Source: Burkholderiales bacterium Ga0077543
GTDB lineage: Bacteria > Pseudomonadota > Gammaproteobacteria > Burkholderiales > Burkholderiaceae_C
Direction: 5' to 3'
Assembly: GCA_001464055.1 (NCBI GenBank)
Contig: LNET01000071.1
Coordinates: forward strand, 1 to 46,024
DNA length: 46,024 bases
Positions 37,179 through 46,024 of the stretch are shown here, piece after piece. Below the pieces are notes generated by a model. The model was not told the DNA's origin. It made no database searches and worked only from the letters and a program-made list of their open reading frames with translations. Every line of letters begins with the position of its first letter. The first letter of the stretch is position 1. A program made the position numbers and the translations under genes.

Positions 37179-38219
37179 ATGAGCTTCACGATCACTCTCC
37201 AACCCGCGCAGCGCAGCTTCGAAGTGGCCCGCGACGAGGCCATCCTGCCCGCCGCCATCCGCCAGGGCGTGGGCCTGCCCTACGGCTGCCGCGACGGGGC
37301 CTGCGGTTCCTGCAAGAGCCGGCTGCTGGAAGGCCGCGTGATCCACGGCGCACACCAGCTCAAGGCGCTGTCGGTGGCCGAAGAGGAAGCCGGGTTCATC
37401 CTGACCTGCTGTGCCACGCCGCAGACCGACTGCGTGGTCGAAGCCCGCAGCGTGCCCGGCGCGGGCGAATTCCCCGTGCTGAAGCTGCCCAGCCGGGTGC
37501 TCGGCATCACCCGCCCCAGCGCCGACGTGGCGGTGCTGCGCTTGCAGCTGCCGGCGAACCAGAACCTGCAGTACCGCGCCGGCCAGTACGTGGAATTCAT
37601 CCTGCAGGGCGGCATGCGGCGCAGCTACAGCATGGCCAATGCGCCGCACCTGCTGGGCAGCCCGCCGGCGATCGAACTGCATGTGCGCCACATGCCCGGC
37701 GGGCGCTTCACCGACCATGTCTTCGGCGCGATGAAGGAGAAGGACATCCTGCGCATGGAAGGCCCCTTCGGCAGCTTCTTCCTGCGCGAGGAATCGGTCA
37801 AGCCGATGGTGCTGCTGGCCAGCGGCACGGGCTTTGCGCCCATCAAGGCCATCATCGAACAGATGCAGCACAAGGCCATCGACCGGCCTGCCGTGCTGTA
37901 CTGGGGCGCACGACGCCGCGCCGACCTGTACCTGCACGACTGGGCCTTGCAGGCCGCGGCCGAGATGCCGAACCTGAGCTATGTGCCGGTGCTGTCAGAG
38001 GCCAGGCCAGAAGACGACTGGCACGGCCGCATCGGCTTCGTGCACCAGGCGGTGATGCAGGACTTTCCCGACCTGTCGGGTCATCAGGTGTATGCCTGCG
38101 GCGCACCGGTGATGGTGGAATCGGCCGAGCGCGACTTCGTTGCGCAGTGCGGTTTGCCGCCCGAAGAGTTTTTCGCCGACGCCTTCACGTCGGAGGCGGA
38201 CAAGGCCATACCAGCCTGA
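37179..38219 (+). CDS. Ferredoxin-FAD-NAD(P)H reductase (annotated in relatives as CDP-6-deoxy-delta-3,4-glucoseen reductase)
   Basis: This 346-residue protein has an N-terminal plant-type [2Fe-2S] ferredoxin domain with Cys37, Cys42, Cys45 and a fourth ligand at Cys77 or Cys78 (GCRDGACGSC and LTCC). A FAD-binding barrel follows (MRRSYSMANAP) and an NAD(P)-binding domain (LLASGTGFAPIKAI, YACGAPVMVESA). This is the single-chain layout of oxygenase reductases and of the AscD/DdhD type. In Burkholderiales such a gene is usual outside any dideoxysugar cluster, and none is seen here, so a general electron-transfer role is more likely than sugar reduction. ATG 37179 matches the family N-terminus (MSFTITLQP). 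Confidence 0.88.
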   Translation: MSFTITLQPAQRSFEVARDEAILPAAIRQGVGLPYGCRDGACGSCKSRLLEGRVIHGAHQLKALSVAEEEAGFILTCCATPQTDCVVEARSVPGAGEFPVLKLPSRVLGITRPSADVAVLRLQLPANQNLQYRAGQYVEFILQGGMRRSYSMANAPHLLGSPPAIELHVRHMPGGRFTDHVFGAMKEKDILRMEGPFGSFFLREESVKPMVLLASGTGFAPIKAIIEQMQHKAIDRPAVLYWGARRRADLYLHDWALQAAAEMPNLSYVPVLSEARPEDDWHGRIGFVHQAVMQDFPDLSGHQVYACGAPVMVESAERDFVAQCGLPPEEFFADAFTSEADKAIPA

Positions 38220-38231
38220 CCACCGACCCAT

Positions 38232-38264
38232 CCCGGCCTGGCACTGCGTGCCAGCATGGCCGGG
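38232..38264. terminator. Strong bidirectional hairpin between convergent genes
   Basis: CCCGGCC-TGGCAC (38232-38244) pairs with GTGCCA (38248-38253) and GGCCGGG (38258-38264), with a three-base loop and a four-base bulge (GCAT). It sits between the convergent reductase and csgG-like genes. There is no T-run after it on either strand. Confidence 0.55.
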
Positions 38265-38282
38265 AAAAGCTTCAGCGCATCA

Positions 38283-39323
38283 TCACTTCGGCCTGGGTGC
38301 CGGCGCTGCGGTGGCGGGGCGCGGTGTCGTTGCCGGTGGCCTGGCGGCAGGGGCTCGGGGCGCAGCGGCTGGGGCAGCCCGCGGCGCCGGCGCGGGCGCG
38401 GCAGCAGGTGCCGCACGCGGCGCTGGTGCAGGTGCGGCCGTCGGGGCGCCGGTCTGGTTGCCGTCTACGCCCAGGCGGCCGCCCGTGCCCAGGCCACCCT
38501 TCACGGTCTGAGCCTTGTAGTTGCGCAGGGCCTTGACCATCTGGTTGTAGGAATCGGCAAACGCCGTGACGATGACCTTGCCCTGTGGCGTCTTGGCGTA
38601 ACCGCCACCGCCGGCGCCCAGTCCACCGGTGAAGGCTGCACCGAAGATGCCGAAGTCCATGTTGCCGGCCGTACCTTCGGCCGCCGAGATCTGCACGCCA
38701 GAGCGGTTGTCGATGAGCAGCAGCGTCGTGGACGCCTCGTTCTTGCTCATGCTGCCGGCCACCACGCCGGCCACCGCGCCCAGCACACCGAAGCCCGACG
38801 CAAGACCGGCTGCTGCACCACCGGTCTTGCCGGAGAACTGGATGCTCGGGCTCATCGTGTAGTCGGCAGCGACCATCTGGCCCTGGCCGAAACTGCTGCC
38901 GCCGCGCATTTCGCCGCTTTGCTGCAGTTCGCGTTCGCGCATCATGTTGTTCATTGCGCGGCCACGTTCGACGATGACGAAGCAGTTGCTCTGCTGGATC
39001 ATCAGGCGCAGCACGGGCAGCGTCGAGCCGAGCTGGAACTCACGCAACTGGAAATACCAGGGCGCGTTGACGTCTTCCTCCATCGCCAGCGTGCCCAGCG
39101 TCTCGGTACATTTCTCGAGCGCACTATTGCTGTTGTCGGTTGTAGAGCCACCCGCTGCGCCAGTCACTGTGCCCTTGTTTTCGCCCATCTTCGGCGCAGT
39201 CGCCACGCAACCGGAAAGCGCCGCCACGGCAGCCGAGGCAGCCGCCAGGCGCAACCATCGAGCTGCGTGACCGCTGCCGGTTTCAGCCGCAACAGCCAGA
39301 GCGATAGGAGTGGGGTGGGTCAT
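38283..39323 (-). CDS. CsgG-family outer-membrane lipoprotein
   Basis: This 346-residue protein has a lipobox LSGC (Cys39) when started at ATG 39323 (six more residues are possible upstream). CsgG features are the segment NCFVIVERGRAMNNMMRERELQQSG, VAADYTMSPSIQFSGKTG, and the Gly/Ala-rich amphipathic part (AAGLASGFGVLGAVAGVVAG), then STTLLLIDNRSGVQISAAEG and QGKVIVTAFADSYNQMVKAL. CsgG forms the nonameric pore that secretes curli subunits. No csgA, csgB, csgE or csgF is visible nearby, so the exported substrate is unknown. The last 54 residues are an Ala/Pro/Arg-rich tail with a 12-residue tandem repeat. It is probably transcribed alone. Confidence 0.85.
   Translation of the reverse strand: MTHPTPIALAVAAETGSGHAARWLRLAAASAAVAALSGCVATAPKMGENKGTVTGAAGGSTTDNSNSALEKCTETLGTLAMEEDVNAPWYFQLREFQLGSTLPVLRLMIQQSNCFVIVERGRAMNNMMRERELQQSGEMRGGSSFGQGQMVAADYTMSPSIQFSGKTGGAAAGLASGFGVLGAVAGVVAGSMSKNEASTTLLLIDNRSGVQISAAEGTAGNMDFGIFGAAFTGGLGAGGGGYAKTPQGKVIVTAFADSYNQMVKALRNYKAQTVKGGLGTGGRLGVDGNQTGAPTAAPAPAPRAAPAAAPAPAPRAAPAAAPRAPAARPPATTPRPATAAPAPRPK
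38367..38438 (-). repeat. Tandem 36-bp repeat in the CsgG tail
   Basis: Two copies encode the identical 12-residue unit AAPAPAPRAAPA (38403-38438 and 38367-38402). The two DNA copies differ at several wobble positions, so the protein sequence has been kept while the DNA drifted. Confidence 0.7.
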
Positions 39324-39424
39324 GTCTTGTCCTTGTAGCAATGCCGGAAGGCCTGAGCAACAGCACCTGAAAACGGCGCATGCTTATTCGAGCCTGGATC
39401 ATAGCCACCCGCCAGGTATGGCCA

Positions 39425-39445
39425 CAGCCCCCTGATGGAGGGCTG
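39425..39445 (-). terminator. Possible terminator of the liv operon
   Basis: CAGCCC (39425-39430) and GGGCTG (39440-39445) can pair 20 nt after the livF stop. The stem extends past one mismatch. No T-run follows. The rest of the 141-nt gap must hold the csgG-like promoter. Confidence 0.3.
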
Positions 39446-39464
39446 CCGCGCGGCGCGTGACGCT

Positions 39465-40178
39465 TTACTCGCCCAGGTAGGCCGCCCGCACCTTCGGGTC
39501 GTTCAGCAGGGCCTTGGCTTCTCCGCTCATGGTGACTTCACCAGAATCCATCACATAGCCCCGGTCGGCCAGACCCAGGGCACGGCTGGCGTTCTGTTCG
39601 ACCAGCAGCACGGTGGTGCCGCGCCTGTGGATGTCGGCCACGACCTCGAAGATCTTGTCGACCATGATCGGGCTCAGGCCCATGCTGGGTTCATCCAGCA
39701 GCAGTACTTTCGGACGAGCCATCAAGGCACGGCCCATCGCCAGCATCTGCTGTTCGCCGCCGCTCATCGTGCCGGCCAGCTGCGCGCGGCGCTCCTTCAG
39801 GCGCGGGAACAGTTCGAAGACCTTGTCGATGTCGGCGTCGATCTCGTTGTCGTTGCGGATGAAGGCGCCCATCTGCAGGTTCTCGGTGATCGTCATGCGC
39901 GTGAAGGTGCCACGGCCTTCCGGCACCATCACCAGGCCCTGGCGCACCAGGTCCCAGGCACCCTGCCCCCTGATCGGCTTGCCCAGGTAGTCGATCGAGC
40001 CCTCGGCCAGTGGCTGCGTGCCGGTGATGGCCTTCAGCGTCGTCGTCTTGCCGGCACCGTTGGCACCGATCAGGCTGACCAATTCACCTTCGAAGACCTC
40101 GAAGCTGACACCCTTGACGGCCTGGATGCCACCGTAGGCCACCTTGAGGCCCGAAACCTTCAACATGCATGCTGCCAT
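39465..40178 (-). CDS. livF: Branched-chain amino acid ABC transporter ATPase LivF
   Basis: This 237-residue ATPase has Walker A GANGAGKTT (about residue 37), signature MSGGEQQMLAMGR, and Walker B VLLLDEPSMGLSP. AYGGIQAVKGVSF and RGTFTRMTITENLQMGAF are LivF-specific. It energises uptake with LivG, LivH and LivM at the inner membrane. Start 40178 is used; ATG 40166 is an alternative. It is last in the livHMGF operon, 20 nt after livG. Related systems import amides, urea or aromatic acids, so the substrate is not fixed by sequence. Confidence 0.93.
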   Translation of the reverse strand: MAACMLKVSGLKVAYGGIQAVKGVSFEVFEGELVSLIGANGAGKTTTLKAITGTQPLAEGSIDYLGKPIRGQGAWDLVRQGLVMVPEGRGTFTRMTITENLQMGAFIRNDNEIDADIDKVFELFPRLKERRAQLAGTMSGGEQQMLAMGRALMARPKVLLLDEPSMGLSPIMVDKIFEVVADIHRRGTTVLLVEQNASRALGLADRGYVMDSGEVTMSGEAKALLNDPKVRAAYLGE

Positions 40179-40198
40179 CGCGTACTTTCAGGGTCGCT

Positions 40199-40966
40199 TC
40201 AGTGCTTGGCCGTGCCCAGATAGGCCTCGATCACCTTCTCGTTCTTCACCACCTCGGCCGGGGTGCCTTCGGCGATCTGCTTGCCGTAGTCCAGCACGGT
40301 CATGCGGTCGCACAGACCCATCACCAGTTTCACGTCGTGCTCGATCAGCAGGATGGTGCGGCCATCCTTGCGGATGCGGTCGATCAGTTCGCGCAGCACC
40401 ACCTTCTCGGTGGCGTTCATGCCCGCCGCCGGTTCGTCCAGCGCGATCAGCTTGGGGTCGGTGGCCAGCGCGCGTGCGATCTCCAGTCGCCGCTGGTCGC
40501 CATAGCTCAGGGTGCGGGCGCGGAAATCGGCATAGCGGCCGATGCCCACGTAGTCCAGCAGTTCCTGCGCTCGCTGGGCGATGCCGGCTTCCTCGGCCTT
40601 GAAGCCGGCAGTGCGGAACACGGCCCCGACCAGGCCTGACTTCGTGCGCACGTGGCGGCCCACCATGACGTTCTCCAATGCCGTCATTTCGGCGAACAGG
40701 CGAATGTTCTGGAAAGTGCGCGCAATGCCCTGCTTGGCCACTTCGTGCACGGCACTCGGCTTGTAAGGCTGGCCACCCAGCTCGAAGCTGCCGCTGTCGG
40801 GCGTGTACAGGCCGGTGATGACGTTGAAGAACGTGGTCTTGCCGGCGCCGTTCGGACCGATCAGGCCGTAGACCTGCCCCGATTCGATCTTCAGGCCGAC
40901 GTCGGAAAGCGCCTGCAGCCCGCCGAAGCGCTTGCTGACGCCCTGGACGTTCAGAACCGTGCTCAT
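40199..40966 (-). CDS. livG: Branched-chain amino acid ABC transporter ATPase LivG
   Basis: This 255-residue ATPase has Walker A GPNGAGKTTFFNVITG, the LivG-type GIARTFQNIRLF, signature LSYGDQRRLEIAR and Walker B LIALDEPAAGMN, then LLIEHDVKLVMGLCDR. ATG 40966 overlaps the livM stop by four bases (ATGA). Length is normal for LivG (about 255). Together with LivF it forms the ATPase pair of the transporter. Confidence 0.94.
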   Translation of the reverse strand: MSTVLNVQGVSKRFGGLQALSDVGLKIESGQVYGLIGPNGAGKTTFFNVITGLYTPDSGSFELGGQPYKPSAVHEVAKQGIARTFQNIRLFAEMTALENVMVGRHVRTKSGLVGAVFRTAGFKAEEAGIAQRAQELLDYVGIGRYADFRARTLSYGDQRRLEIARALATDPKLIALDEPAAGMNATEKVVLRELIDRIRKDGRTILLIEHDVKLVMGLCDRMTVLDYGKQIAEGTPAEVVKNEKVIEAYLGTAKH

Positions 40967-42084
40967 GCCGCGCTCCCGCTGGCGGGCACGGGCTGGGCCG
41001 CGCCCTTGCCGTGTTCGCGCGCCGGCCACAGGCCGCGCGGGCGCAGCAGCATGATGGAGATCATGGCCAGGGCGATGAGCAACTGGCGCAGGATCGAGGC
41101 GTCCAGGCGACCCCCTGTCATCTGCTGCAGCGGCCCGGCCACATAACGCAACACTTCGGGTAGCGCCGCCAGCAGCACCGCGCCCAGAATGACGCCGGGC
41201 AGGTGGCCCATGCCGCCCAGCACCACCATGGCCACGATCATGATGCTTTCCTGCAGGCTGAACGACTCGGGCGAAACGAAGCCCTGGAACGACGCGAACA
41301 TGGCGCCGGCCACACCGCCGAAGGTGGCGCCCATCGCGAAGGCCAGCAGCTTCATGTTGCGGGTGTTGATGCCCATGGCCTTGGCAGCGATCTCGTCTTC
41401 GCGGATGGCCATCCAGGCGCGGCCGATCCGGCTCATCTCGAGCCGGTGGCAGATGACGACGCTGACGACCACCAGCACCAGGAACAGGTAGTAGTACAGC
41501 GTGACCGAGGGGATGACGAAACCGCCGATTTCCAGGCGCTTGCCGAAGTCCAGGCCGAAGAAGGTGAGCGAGTCGATGCGGTCCAGTCCGCGTGGGCCGT
41601 TCGTGATGTTGACCGGGTGCTCCAGGTTGTTCATGAACACGCGGATGATTTCGCCGAAACCCAGCGTGACGATGGCCAGGTAGTCGCCCCGCAGTTTCAG
41701 CACGGGGGTGCCCAGCAGCACGCCGGCAATGGCCGCCAGCCCCGCCGCCAGCGGGATGACGGCCCAGATGGGCGTGTGCAAGCCGTTCGGAAAGGCCGCG
41801 GCGATCCAGGCGAAGTTCTCGCTGAGATGCGGGCTGGCCAGCAGCGCGTACATGTAGGCACCCACCGCATAGAAGGCGACAAAGCCCAGGTCGAGCAGGC
41901 CCGCATAGCCCACCACGATGTTCAGGCCCAGCGCCAGCAGCACGTACAGCATGGCCAGCGCCAGGATGCGGACCCAGCCCGCACCCAGGCCGCCAGCCTG
42001 CATCAGCAGGGGCAGCGCCATCAGGCCGATGGCGCACAGGACGAAGACGATGATCTTGTTGCGCATGCTCTGCATTTCAGTCAC
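40963..42084 (-). CDS. livM: Branched-chain amino acid ABC transporter permease LivM
   Basis: This 373-residue inner-membrane permease has about ten TM segments, with NIVVGYAGLLDLGFVAFYAV and GRAWMAIREDEIAAKAMGIN (the EAA-like loop that contacts the ATPases) as LivM hallmarks. It ends with a short polar Ala-rich tail. GTG 42084 overlaps the livH stop (GTGA); ATG 42075 or 42066 would shorten the N-terminus. Its stop overlaps livG, so the four genes are translationally linked. Confidence 0.93.
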   Translation of the reverse strand: MTEMQSMRNKIIVFVLCAIGLMALPLLMQAGGLGAGWVRILALAMLYVLLALGLNIVVGYAGLLDLGFVAFYAVGAYMYALLASPHLSENFAWIAAAFPNGLHTPIWAVIPLAAGLAAIAGVLLGTPVLKLRGDYLAIVTLGFGEIIRVFMNNLEHPVNITNGPRGLDRIDSLTFFGLDFGKRLEIGGFVIPSVTLYYYLFLVLVVVSVVICHRLEMSRIGRAWMAIREDEIAAKAMGINTRNMKLLAFAMGATFGGVAGAMFASFQGFVSPESFSLQESIMIVAMVVLGGMGHLPGVILGAVLLAALPEVLRYVAGPLQQMTGGRLDASILRQLLIALAMISIMLLRPRGLWPAREHGKGAAQPVPASGSAA

Positions 42085-43004
42085 GCCCTGTCGGCCACGC
42101 GCTCACCCAGCAGGCCCTGCGGCCGCAGCGTGAGCACGAGGATCAGCGCCACGAAGGCGAAGATGTCGGCGTAGTGGCTGCCCAGGATGCCGCCCGTCAG
42201 GGTGCCCAGATAGCCCGCACCGAGCGCCTCGACCAGCCCCAGCAGGATGCCGCCGACGACCGCACCTGCCAGGTTGCCGATGCCACCCAGCACCGCTGCG
42301 GTGAAGGCCTTCAGGCCGGGCAGGAAGCCCATCGAATGCTGGACGGTGCCGTAGTTCGCGGCCCACATGACACCCGCCACCGCAGCCAGCGCCGCGCCGA
42401 TGATGAAGGTGGCCGAGATGACCATGTCGGGCTTCACGCCCATCAGAGCAGCCACGCGCGGGTTTTCGGCGGTGGCGCGCATGGCGCGGCCGAGCTTGGT
42501 CTTGTTCACCAGGTACATCAGGCCAGCCAGGATGACCGCCGTCAGGCCCAGGATCAGGCACTGCGTGACGCTGATGACGGGTCCGCCCAGGTCGATGGGC
42601 TCGGTGGGCAGCAGCAGCGGATAAGGCTTGGGGTTGGGCTTCCAGATGATCATGGCCAGCGTCTGCAGCAGCAGGCTCATGCCCATGGCCGTGATCAGAG
42701 GCGCCAGCCGGGGCGCATTGCGCAGTGGTCGGTAGGCCAGTTTCTCGATGCTGTAGTTCAGGGCTGCGCACACGGTGATGGCACAGGCCACCGAGATGAG
42801 CATCAGGAACCAGCCCGGGATGCCGACAGCAGCCATGGTGGTGACCACTGTCCAGCTGACCATGGCGCCCACCATCAGCACCTCGCCATGGGCAAAGTTG
42901 ATCAGGTTGATGATGCCGTAGACCATGGTGTAGCCCAGGGCGACCAGCGCGTACATGCTGCCGAGTACCAGACCGTTGATGATCTGCTGGAAGAAGGTTT
43001 CCAT
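42081..43004 (-). CDS. livH: Branched-chain amino acid ABC transporter permease LivH
   Basis: This 307-residue permease begins METFFQQIINGLVLGSMYAL, with ALGYTMVYGIINLINFAHGE as the LivH signature, and RAMRATAENPRVAALMGVKPD as the coupling loop. AGGAG lies 11 nt upstream of ATG 43004. It is the first gene of livHMGF. No periplasmic binding protein gene (livK/livJ) is present within the window. Upstream, 43005-43127 (123 nt) must hold its promoter. Confidence 0.94.
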   Translation of the reverse strand: METFFQQIINGLVLGSMYALVALGYTMVYGIINLINFAHGEVLMVGAMVSWTVVTTMAAVGIPGWFLMLISVACAITVCAALNYSIEKLAYRPLRNAPRLAPLITAMGMSLLLQTLAMIIWKPNPKPYPLLLPTEPIDLGGPVISVTQCLILGLTAVILAGLMYLVNKTKLGRAMRATAENPRVAALMGVKPDMVISATFIIGAALAAVAGVMWAANYGTVQHSMGFLPGLKAFTAAVLGGIGNLAGAVVGGILLGLVEALGAGYLGTLTGGILGSHYADIFAFVALILVLTLRPQGLLGERVADRA

Positions 43005-43127
43005 CGGGAAGGGGGCTCCTGAGTCACTGCGTTCTCGTCGATAGGCTCATGCCATGCAAGAAGCTGGCCGGCCTTCGCCGCGGCGCGATTCTAGGTGCCA
43101 CCCTTGCCAGGCTGGCGTGGGAGTTAC

Positions 43128-44474
43128 CTACCCCCGCGGGCCGACTGCGCCGCCCTGGGCGACAGTGGCTGCAGCTTCGGCATTCAGCGCACGCAGTTCG
43201 GCCAGGCGCTCGGCAATGCGCAACTCCAGCCCGCGGGGTGCGGGTTCGTAGAAGCGCCGGCCGGCAAGCCCCTCGGGCAGGTAGTCCACGCCCGCGGCAA
43301 AGGCACCCGGCTCGTCGTGCGCATAGCGGTACCCGGCGCCATGGCCAAGATCCTTCATGAGTCGCGTCGGGGCATTGCGCAGATGCACGGGCACGGGCCG
43401 CGTGCCTTCGCCCTGCACCAGTGCGCGAACGCTGTTCCAGGCCTTGTACACGGCATTGGACTTGGGTGCCATCGCCAGGTAGACGGCGGCTTCGGCCAGG
43501 GCCAGTTCACCTTCGGGCGAGCCCAGCCGTTCGTAGACCTCGGCCGCGTCCAGCGCCAGGCGCAGCGCCCGCGGGTCGGCCAGACCGATGTCTTCACAGG
43601 CCATGCGCACCAGGCGACGCGCCATGTAGCGCGGGTCCATGCCGCCGTCGAGCATGCGCGCCAGCCAGTACAGCGCGCCGTCGGGGTCGCTGCCGCGCAC
43701 CGACTTGTGCAAGGCCGAGATCTGGTCGTAGAAGACGTCGCCGCCCTTGTCGCTGCGACGCAGCATCTGGCCCAGGGTCTGTTCAAGCCGCGCTTCGTCG
43801 AGCTCGGCCACGCCGGGGTGCGCCGCCACCAGGTTTTCGTAGGCGTTGAGCAGGCGGCGCGCGTCGCCGTCGGCATGGCCGAGCAGCTGCGTGCGTGCGC
43901 CAGCGCTCAACGGGGGAGCCGCGAGCAGGGCCTGGGCGCGCTGCAGCAATTCCGCCAGTTCGTCGTCGCCCAGCGCCTGCAGCACATGCACGCTGGCGCG
44001 CGACAGCAGCGCTGCATTGACCTCGAACGACGGGTTCTCGGTGGTCGCGCCGATGAAGCTGAACAGGCCTGACTCGACATGCGGCAGGAAGGCGTCCTGC
44101 TGCGCCTTGTTGAAGCGGTGCACCTCGTCGACGAAGACCACGGTGGCGCGGCCGGCCTGCTGCAGCGCACGCGCCTGCTCCACGGCTTCGCGGATGTCCT
44201 TCACGCCCGCGAGCACGGCCGACAAGGTGATGAAGTGAGCTTCGGTGGCGCCGGCCAGCAGCCTGGCCAGGGTGGTCTTGCCCACGCCAGGCGGGCCCCA
44301 GAGGATGATCGAGGGCAGCCGGCGGGTGCTGAAGGCCAGGTGCAGCGGCCGTCCCGGCGCCAGCAGATGGCGCTGACCGACCACGTCCTGCAAGCGCTGC
44401 GGCCGCAGCCGTTCGGCCAGCGGCGGCAGGCCGCCAGGCGACGCTGCCTCGCCTTCGAAGAGGCTGTCCTGCAT
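43128..44474 (-). CDS. rarA: Replication-associated recombination protein A (MgsA/RarA)
   Basis: This 448-residue AAA+ ATPase acts at stalled replication forks with SSB. It starts with an SSB/clamp-loader-like N-terminus ([21 protein letters not shown]). Walker A is [15 protein letters not shown] (~60-74) and Walker B is [18 protein letters not shown]. Sensor 1 is [12 protein letters not shown]. The C-terminal tetramerisation region contains [18 protein letters not shown] and [14 protein letters not shown]. Length matches E. coli RarA (447). It follows lolA by 11 nt, giving the conserved ftsK-lolA-rarA order. Confidence 0.95.
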   Translation of the reverse strand: MQDSLFEGEAASPGGLPPLAERLRPQRLQDVVGQRHLLAPGRPLHLAFSTRRLPSIILWGPPGVGKTTLARLLAGATEAHFITLSAVLAGVKDIREAVEQARALQQAGRATVVFVDEVHRFNKAQQDAFLPHVESGLFSFIGATTENPSFEVNAALLSRASVHVLQALGDDELAELLQRAQALLAAPPLSAGARTQLLGHADGDARRLLNAYENLVAAHPGVAELDEARLEQTLGQMLRRSDKGGDVFYDQISALHKSVRGSDPDGALYWLARMLDGGMDPRYMARRLVRMACEDIGLADPRALRLALDAAEVYERLGSPEGELALAEAAVYLAMAPKSNAVYKAWNSVRALVQGEGTRPVPVHLRNAPTRLMKDLGHGAGYRYAHDEPGAFAAGVDYLPEGLAGRRFYEPAPRGLELRIAERLAELRALNAEAAATVAQGGAVGPRG

Positions 44475-44485
44475 GCGCGCGGCAG

Positions 44486-45103
44486 CTACTGTTCGATGAC
44501 GTCGGCGCCGGCCGGCGGCACGAAGCGGAAGCGCTCAGGGGCGATCGCGGCATTGGGCACGAAGCCGGCAAAGCGCAGCATCGAACGCTGGCCGAAGCTG
44601 TCCAGGATTTCGACAGCTGCCAGCTCACGGCCCTTGAAGCCCACGCGCATGCTCTGGAAGGCGCCGTCCTTGACCTTCGGTGTGGCCAGGGCCCACTCCA
44701 GGCCATCGGCTGCAGGCGCGTTGCTGAGCACGAAATCGGCTTCCAGCGAATCGCCGGCCAGCAAGGCTGCGGGCGTGGCGCCCAGCGCCTTGCCGACGGC
44801 GCGTGAACTGGCCTGGTTCAGGTCGGCGTCGAAAATCCAGACCTTCTGGCCGTCGCCGACGATGAGCTGCTCGAACGGCCGGGTGTAGGCGAAGCGGAAG
44901 CGATCGGGGCGGGCGAACTCGAATTCACCGCTGCTTTGCTTCTTGCGCACGCCGTCGGCAGCGGTCACGGTTTGCGTGAATGCCGACTTGCCGGATTTCA
45001 CGTCGCGCACGAAATCGCGCAGGGTGCCGACGGCATCGGCCTGGGCCAGCGTGGCACTGGCGAGCAGGCCCGCGGCAAGAGCCTGCCTGAAGATGGATTT
45101 CAT
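44486..45103 (-). CDS. lolA: Periplasmic lipoprotein carrier LolA
   Basis: This 205-residue protein has a signal peptide ([13 protein letters not shown], cleavage before DAV). The LolA half-barrel is recognised by [54 protein letters not shown] and the C-terminal [14 protein letters not shown]. It carries lipoproteins from LolCDE to LolB, relevant here given the many lipoproteins in the window. ATG 45103 overlaps the ftsK stop by four bases. Confidence 0.94.
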   Translation of the reverse strand: MKSIFRQALAAGLLASATLAQADAVGTLRDFVRDVKSGKSAFTQTVTAADGVRKKQSSGEFEFARPDRFRFAYTRPFEQLIVGDGQKVWIFDADLNQASSRAVGKALGATPAALLAGDSLEADFVLSNAPAADGLEWALATPKVKDGAFQSMRVGFKGRELAAVEILDSFGQRSMLRFAGFVPNAAIAPERFRFVPPAGADVIEQ

Positions 45104-46024
45104 TCGTCTCGTTTCGGGACGAGGATGTCCCGGTTGCCGTTGTGCCCCATGCCCGATACGACTCCCTGCAGCTCCATTTGTTCCAGCAGGCGTGCGGCGC
45201 GGTTGTAGCCGATGCGCAGGTGCCTTTGCACCAGCGAAATGCTGGCCTTGCGGTGCTGCAGCACCACGGCCACGGCCTGGTCGTACAGCGCGTTGCTCTC
45301 GCCGCCAGGGCCGATGTCGCCACCACCGCCACCGCCCAGCGCGGCGTCGACCTCGCCACCGTCGAGGATGCCACCTTCCAGGATGCCTTCGATGTAGTTC
45401 GGCTCGCCCTGGGTCTTCAGATAGCTGACGACGCGGTGCACCTCGTCGTCGCTGACGAAAGCGCCGTGCACCCGCACCGGCAGGCCGCCACCGGGAGTCA
45501 GGTAGAGCATGTCGCCCTGGCCCAGCAGCGCTTCGGCACCCATCTGGTCGATGATGGTGCGGCTGTCGATCTTGCTGCTGACCTGGAAGCTCAGCCGCGT
45601 GGGGATGTTGGCCTTGATCAGGCCGGTGATGACGTCGACGCTGGGCCGCTGGGTGGCCAAAATCAAGTGGATGCCGGCGGCCCGCGCCTTCTGCGCCAGC
45701 CGGGCGATCAGTTCCTCGATCTTCTTGCCCACCACCATCATCAGGTCGGCCAGTTCGTCGATCACGATGACCAGGTGCGGCAGGCGCTCCAGCGGTTCGG
45801 GCGCGTCGGGCGTCAGGCTGAAGGGGTTGCCGATCTTCTCGCCGCGCTCATCCGCTTCGGCGATTTTCTTGTTGTAGCCCGCCAGGTTGCGCACGCCCAT
45901 CTTGCTGAGCAGCTTGTAGCGGCGCTCCATCTCGCCCACCGCCCAGTTCAGGGCATTGGCGGCCTGCTTCATGTCGGTGACCACCGGCGCCAGCAGGTGC
46001 GGGATGCCTTCGTAGACGCTCATC
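45100..46024 (-). CDS. ftsK: DNA translocase FtsK, C-terminal part (cut by window edge)
   Basis: The window holds about 308 C-terminal residues; the N-terminal membrane domain, linker and Walker A lie beyond 46024. Visible are the RecA-like core after Walker A ([40 protein letters not shown]), Walker [15 protein letters not shown], and [21 protein letters not shown]. The gamma winged-helix domain that reads KOPS sites and activates XerCD is at the end ([26 protein letters not shown]). It pumps chromosome dimers at the septum. It is the first gene of the ftsK-lolA-rarA unit. Confidence 0.95.
   Translation of the reverse strand, partial: MSVYEGIPHLLAPVVTDMKQAANALNWAVGEMERRYKLLSKMGVRNLAGYNKKIAEADERGEKIGNPFSLTPDAPEPLERLPHLVIVIDELADLMMVVGKKIEELIARLAQKARAAGIHLILATQRPSVDVITGLIKANIPTRLSFQVSSKIDSRTIIDQMGAEALLGQGDMLYLTPGGGLPVRVHGAFVSDDEVHRVVSYLKTQGEPNYIEGILEGGILDGGEVDAALGGGGGGDIGPGGESNALYDQAVAVVLQHRKASISLVQRHLRIGYNRAARLLEQMELQGVVSGMGHNGNRDILVPKRDE

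Noticed and set aside
37179..38219. Taking the reductase literally as a dideoxysugar biosynthesis enzyme
   Set aside because: No other CDP-sugar genes are in the window; the domain layout is shared by general oxygenase reductases.
41203..43022. Plus-strand frames opposite livM and livH
   Set aside because: His/Gln/Asp-rich antisense products; the liv permeases are unambiguous and overlap each other by four bases in order.

Overview
The window looks like a chromosomal segment of a GC-rich betaproteobacterium, most likely from the Burkholderiales (Rubrivivax/Leptothrix-like). The reasons are uniformly high GC, the gene order ftsK-lolA-rarA, a full livHMGF operon, cysM-Nudix-tusA packed together, and many Gly-rich 'GCGGG' lipoproteins. 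This placement is an inference from gene content, not from a marker phylogeny. Coding density is high. No stretch above 300 bases lacks a gene; the longest gaps are 19258-19508 (251 nt, divergent promoters) and 20808-21048 (241 nt, which carries a hairpin and a possible 40-residue reading frame). I saw no insertion sequence, prophage, CRISPR array or rRNA. The only RNA gene is a tRNA-Leu(CAA).

Layout. 0.1-0.9 kb: two tandemly duplicated small lipoproteins. 1.0-3.4 kb: uvrD on the minus strand. 3.5-9.1 kb: a 1870-residue lipoprotein joining a galactose-oxidase-type copper radical oxidase, Ig-like and discoidin domains, a PKD domain, a YVTN propeller, a diheme peroxidase region and PA14. 9.2-10.2 kb: guaC. 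10.3-26.3 kb: an accessory block holding an exported caspase-like protease and an exported TPR-CHAT lipoprotein in one operon, a divergent BTAD/ATPase/TPR regulator, a small secreted protein, an ECF sigma factor with a one-TM partner, a peptidoglycan-binding-type lipoprotein, and a three-gene operon ending in a large secreted hydrolase/CARDB protein.

26.3-46.0 kb is mostly housekeeping: an S41 protease lipoprotein, valS, a catalytically degenerate 2-hydroxyacid dehydrogenase relative, galU, tusA, a Nudix hydrolase, cysM, tRNA-Leu, a rhomboid protease, a trypsin-fold protein with its catalytic triad replaced plus a PDZ domain, an SDR epimerase, a ferredoxin-reductase-type flavoprotein, an orphan CsgG, livFGMH, rarA, lolA and the 3' part of ftsK.

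Two things stand out. First, the 1870-residue protein keeps all six active-site residues of galactose oxidase and carries two c-type haem sites, so H2O2 made by one part could feed the other. Second, the 10.3-26.3 kb block puts two caspase-clan proteins, both with export signals, beside a BTAD-type regulator and an ECF sigma pair. This suggests a regulated cell-envelope proteolytic or signalling system. That they form one system is inference from position only.
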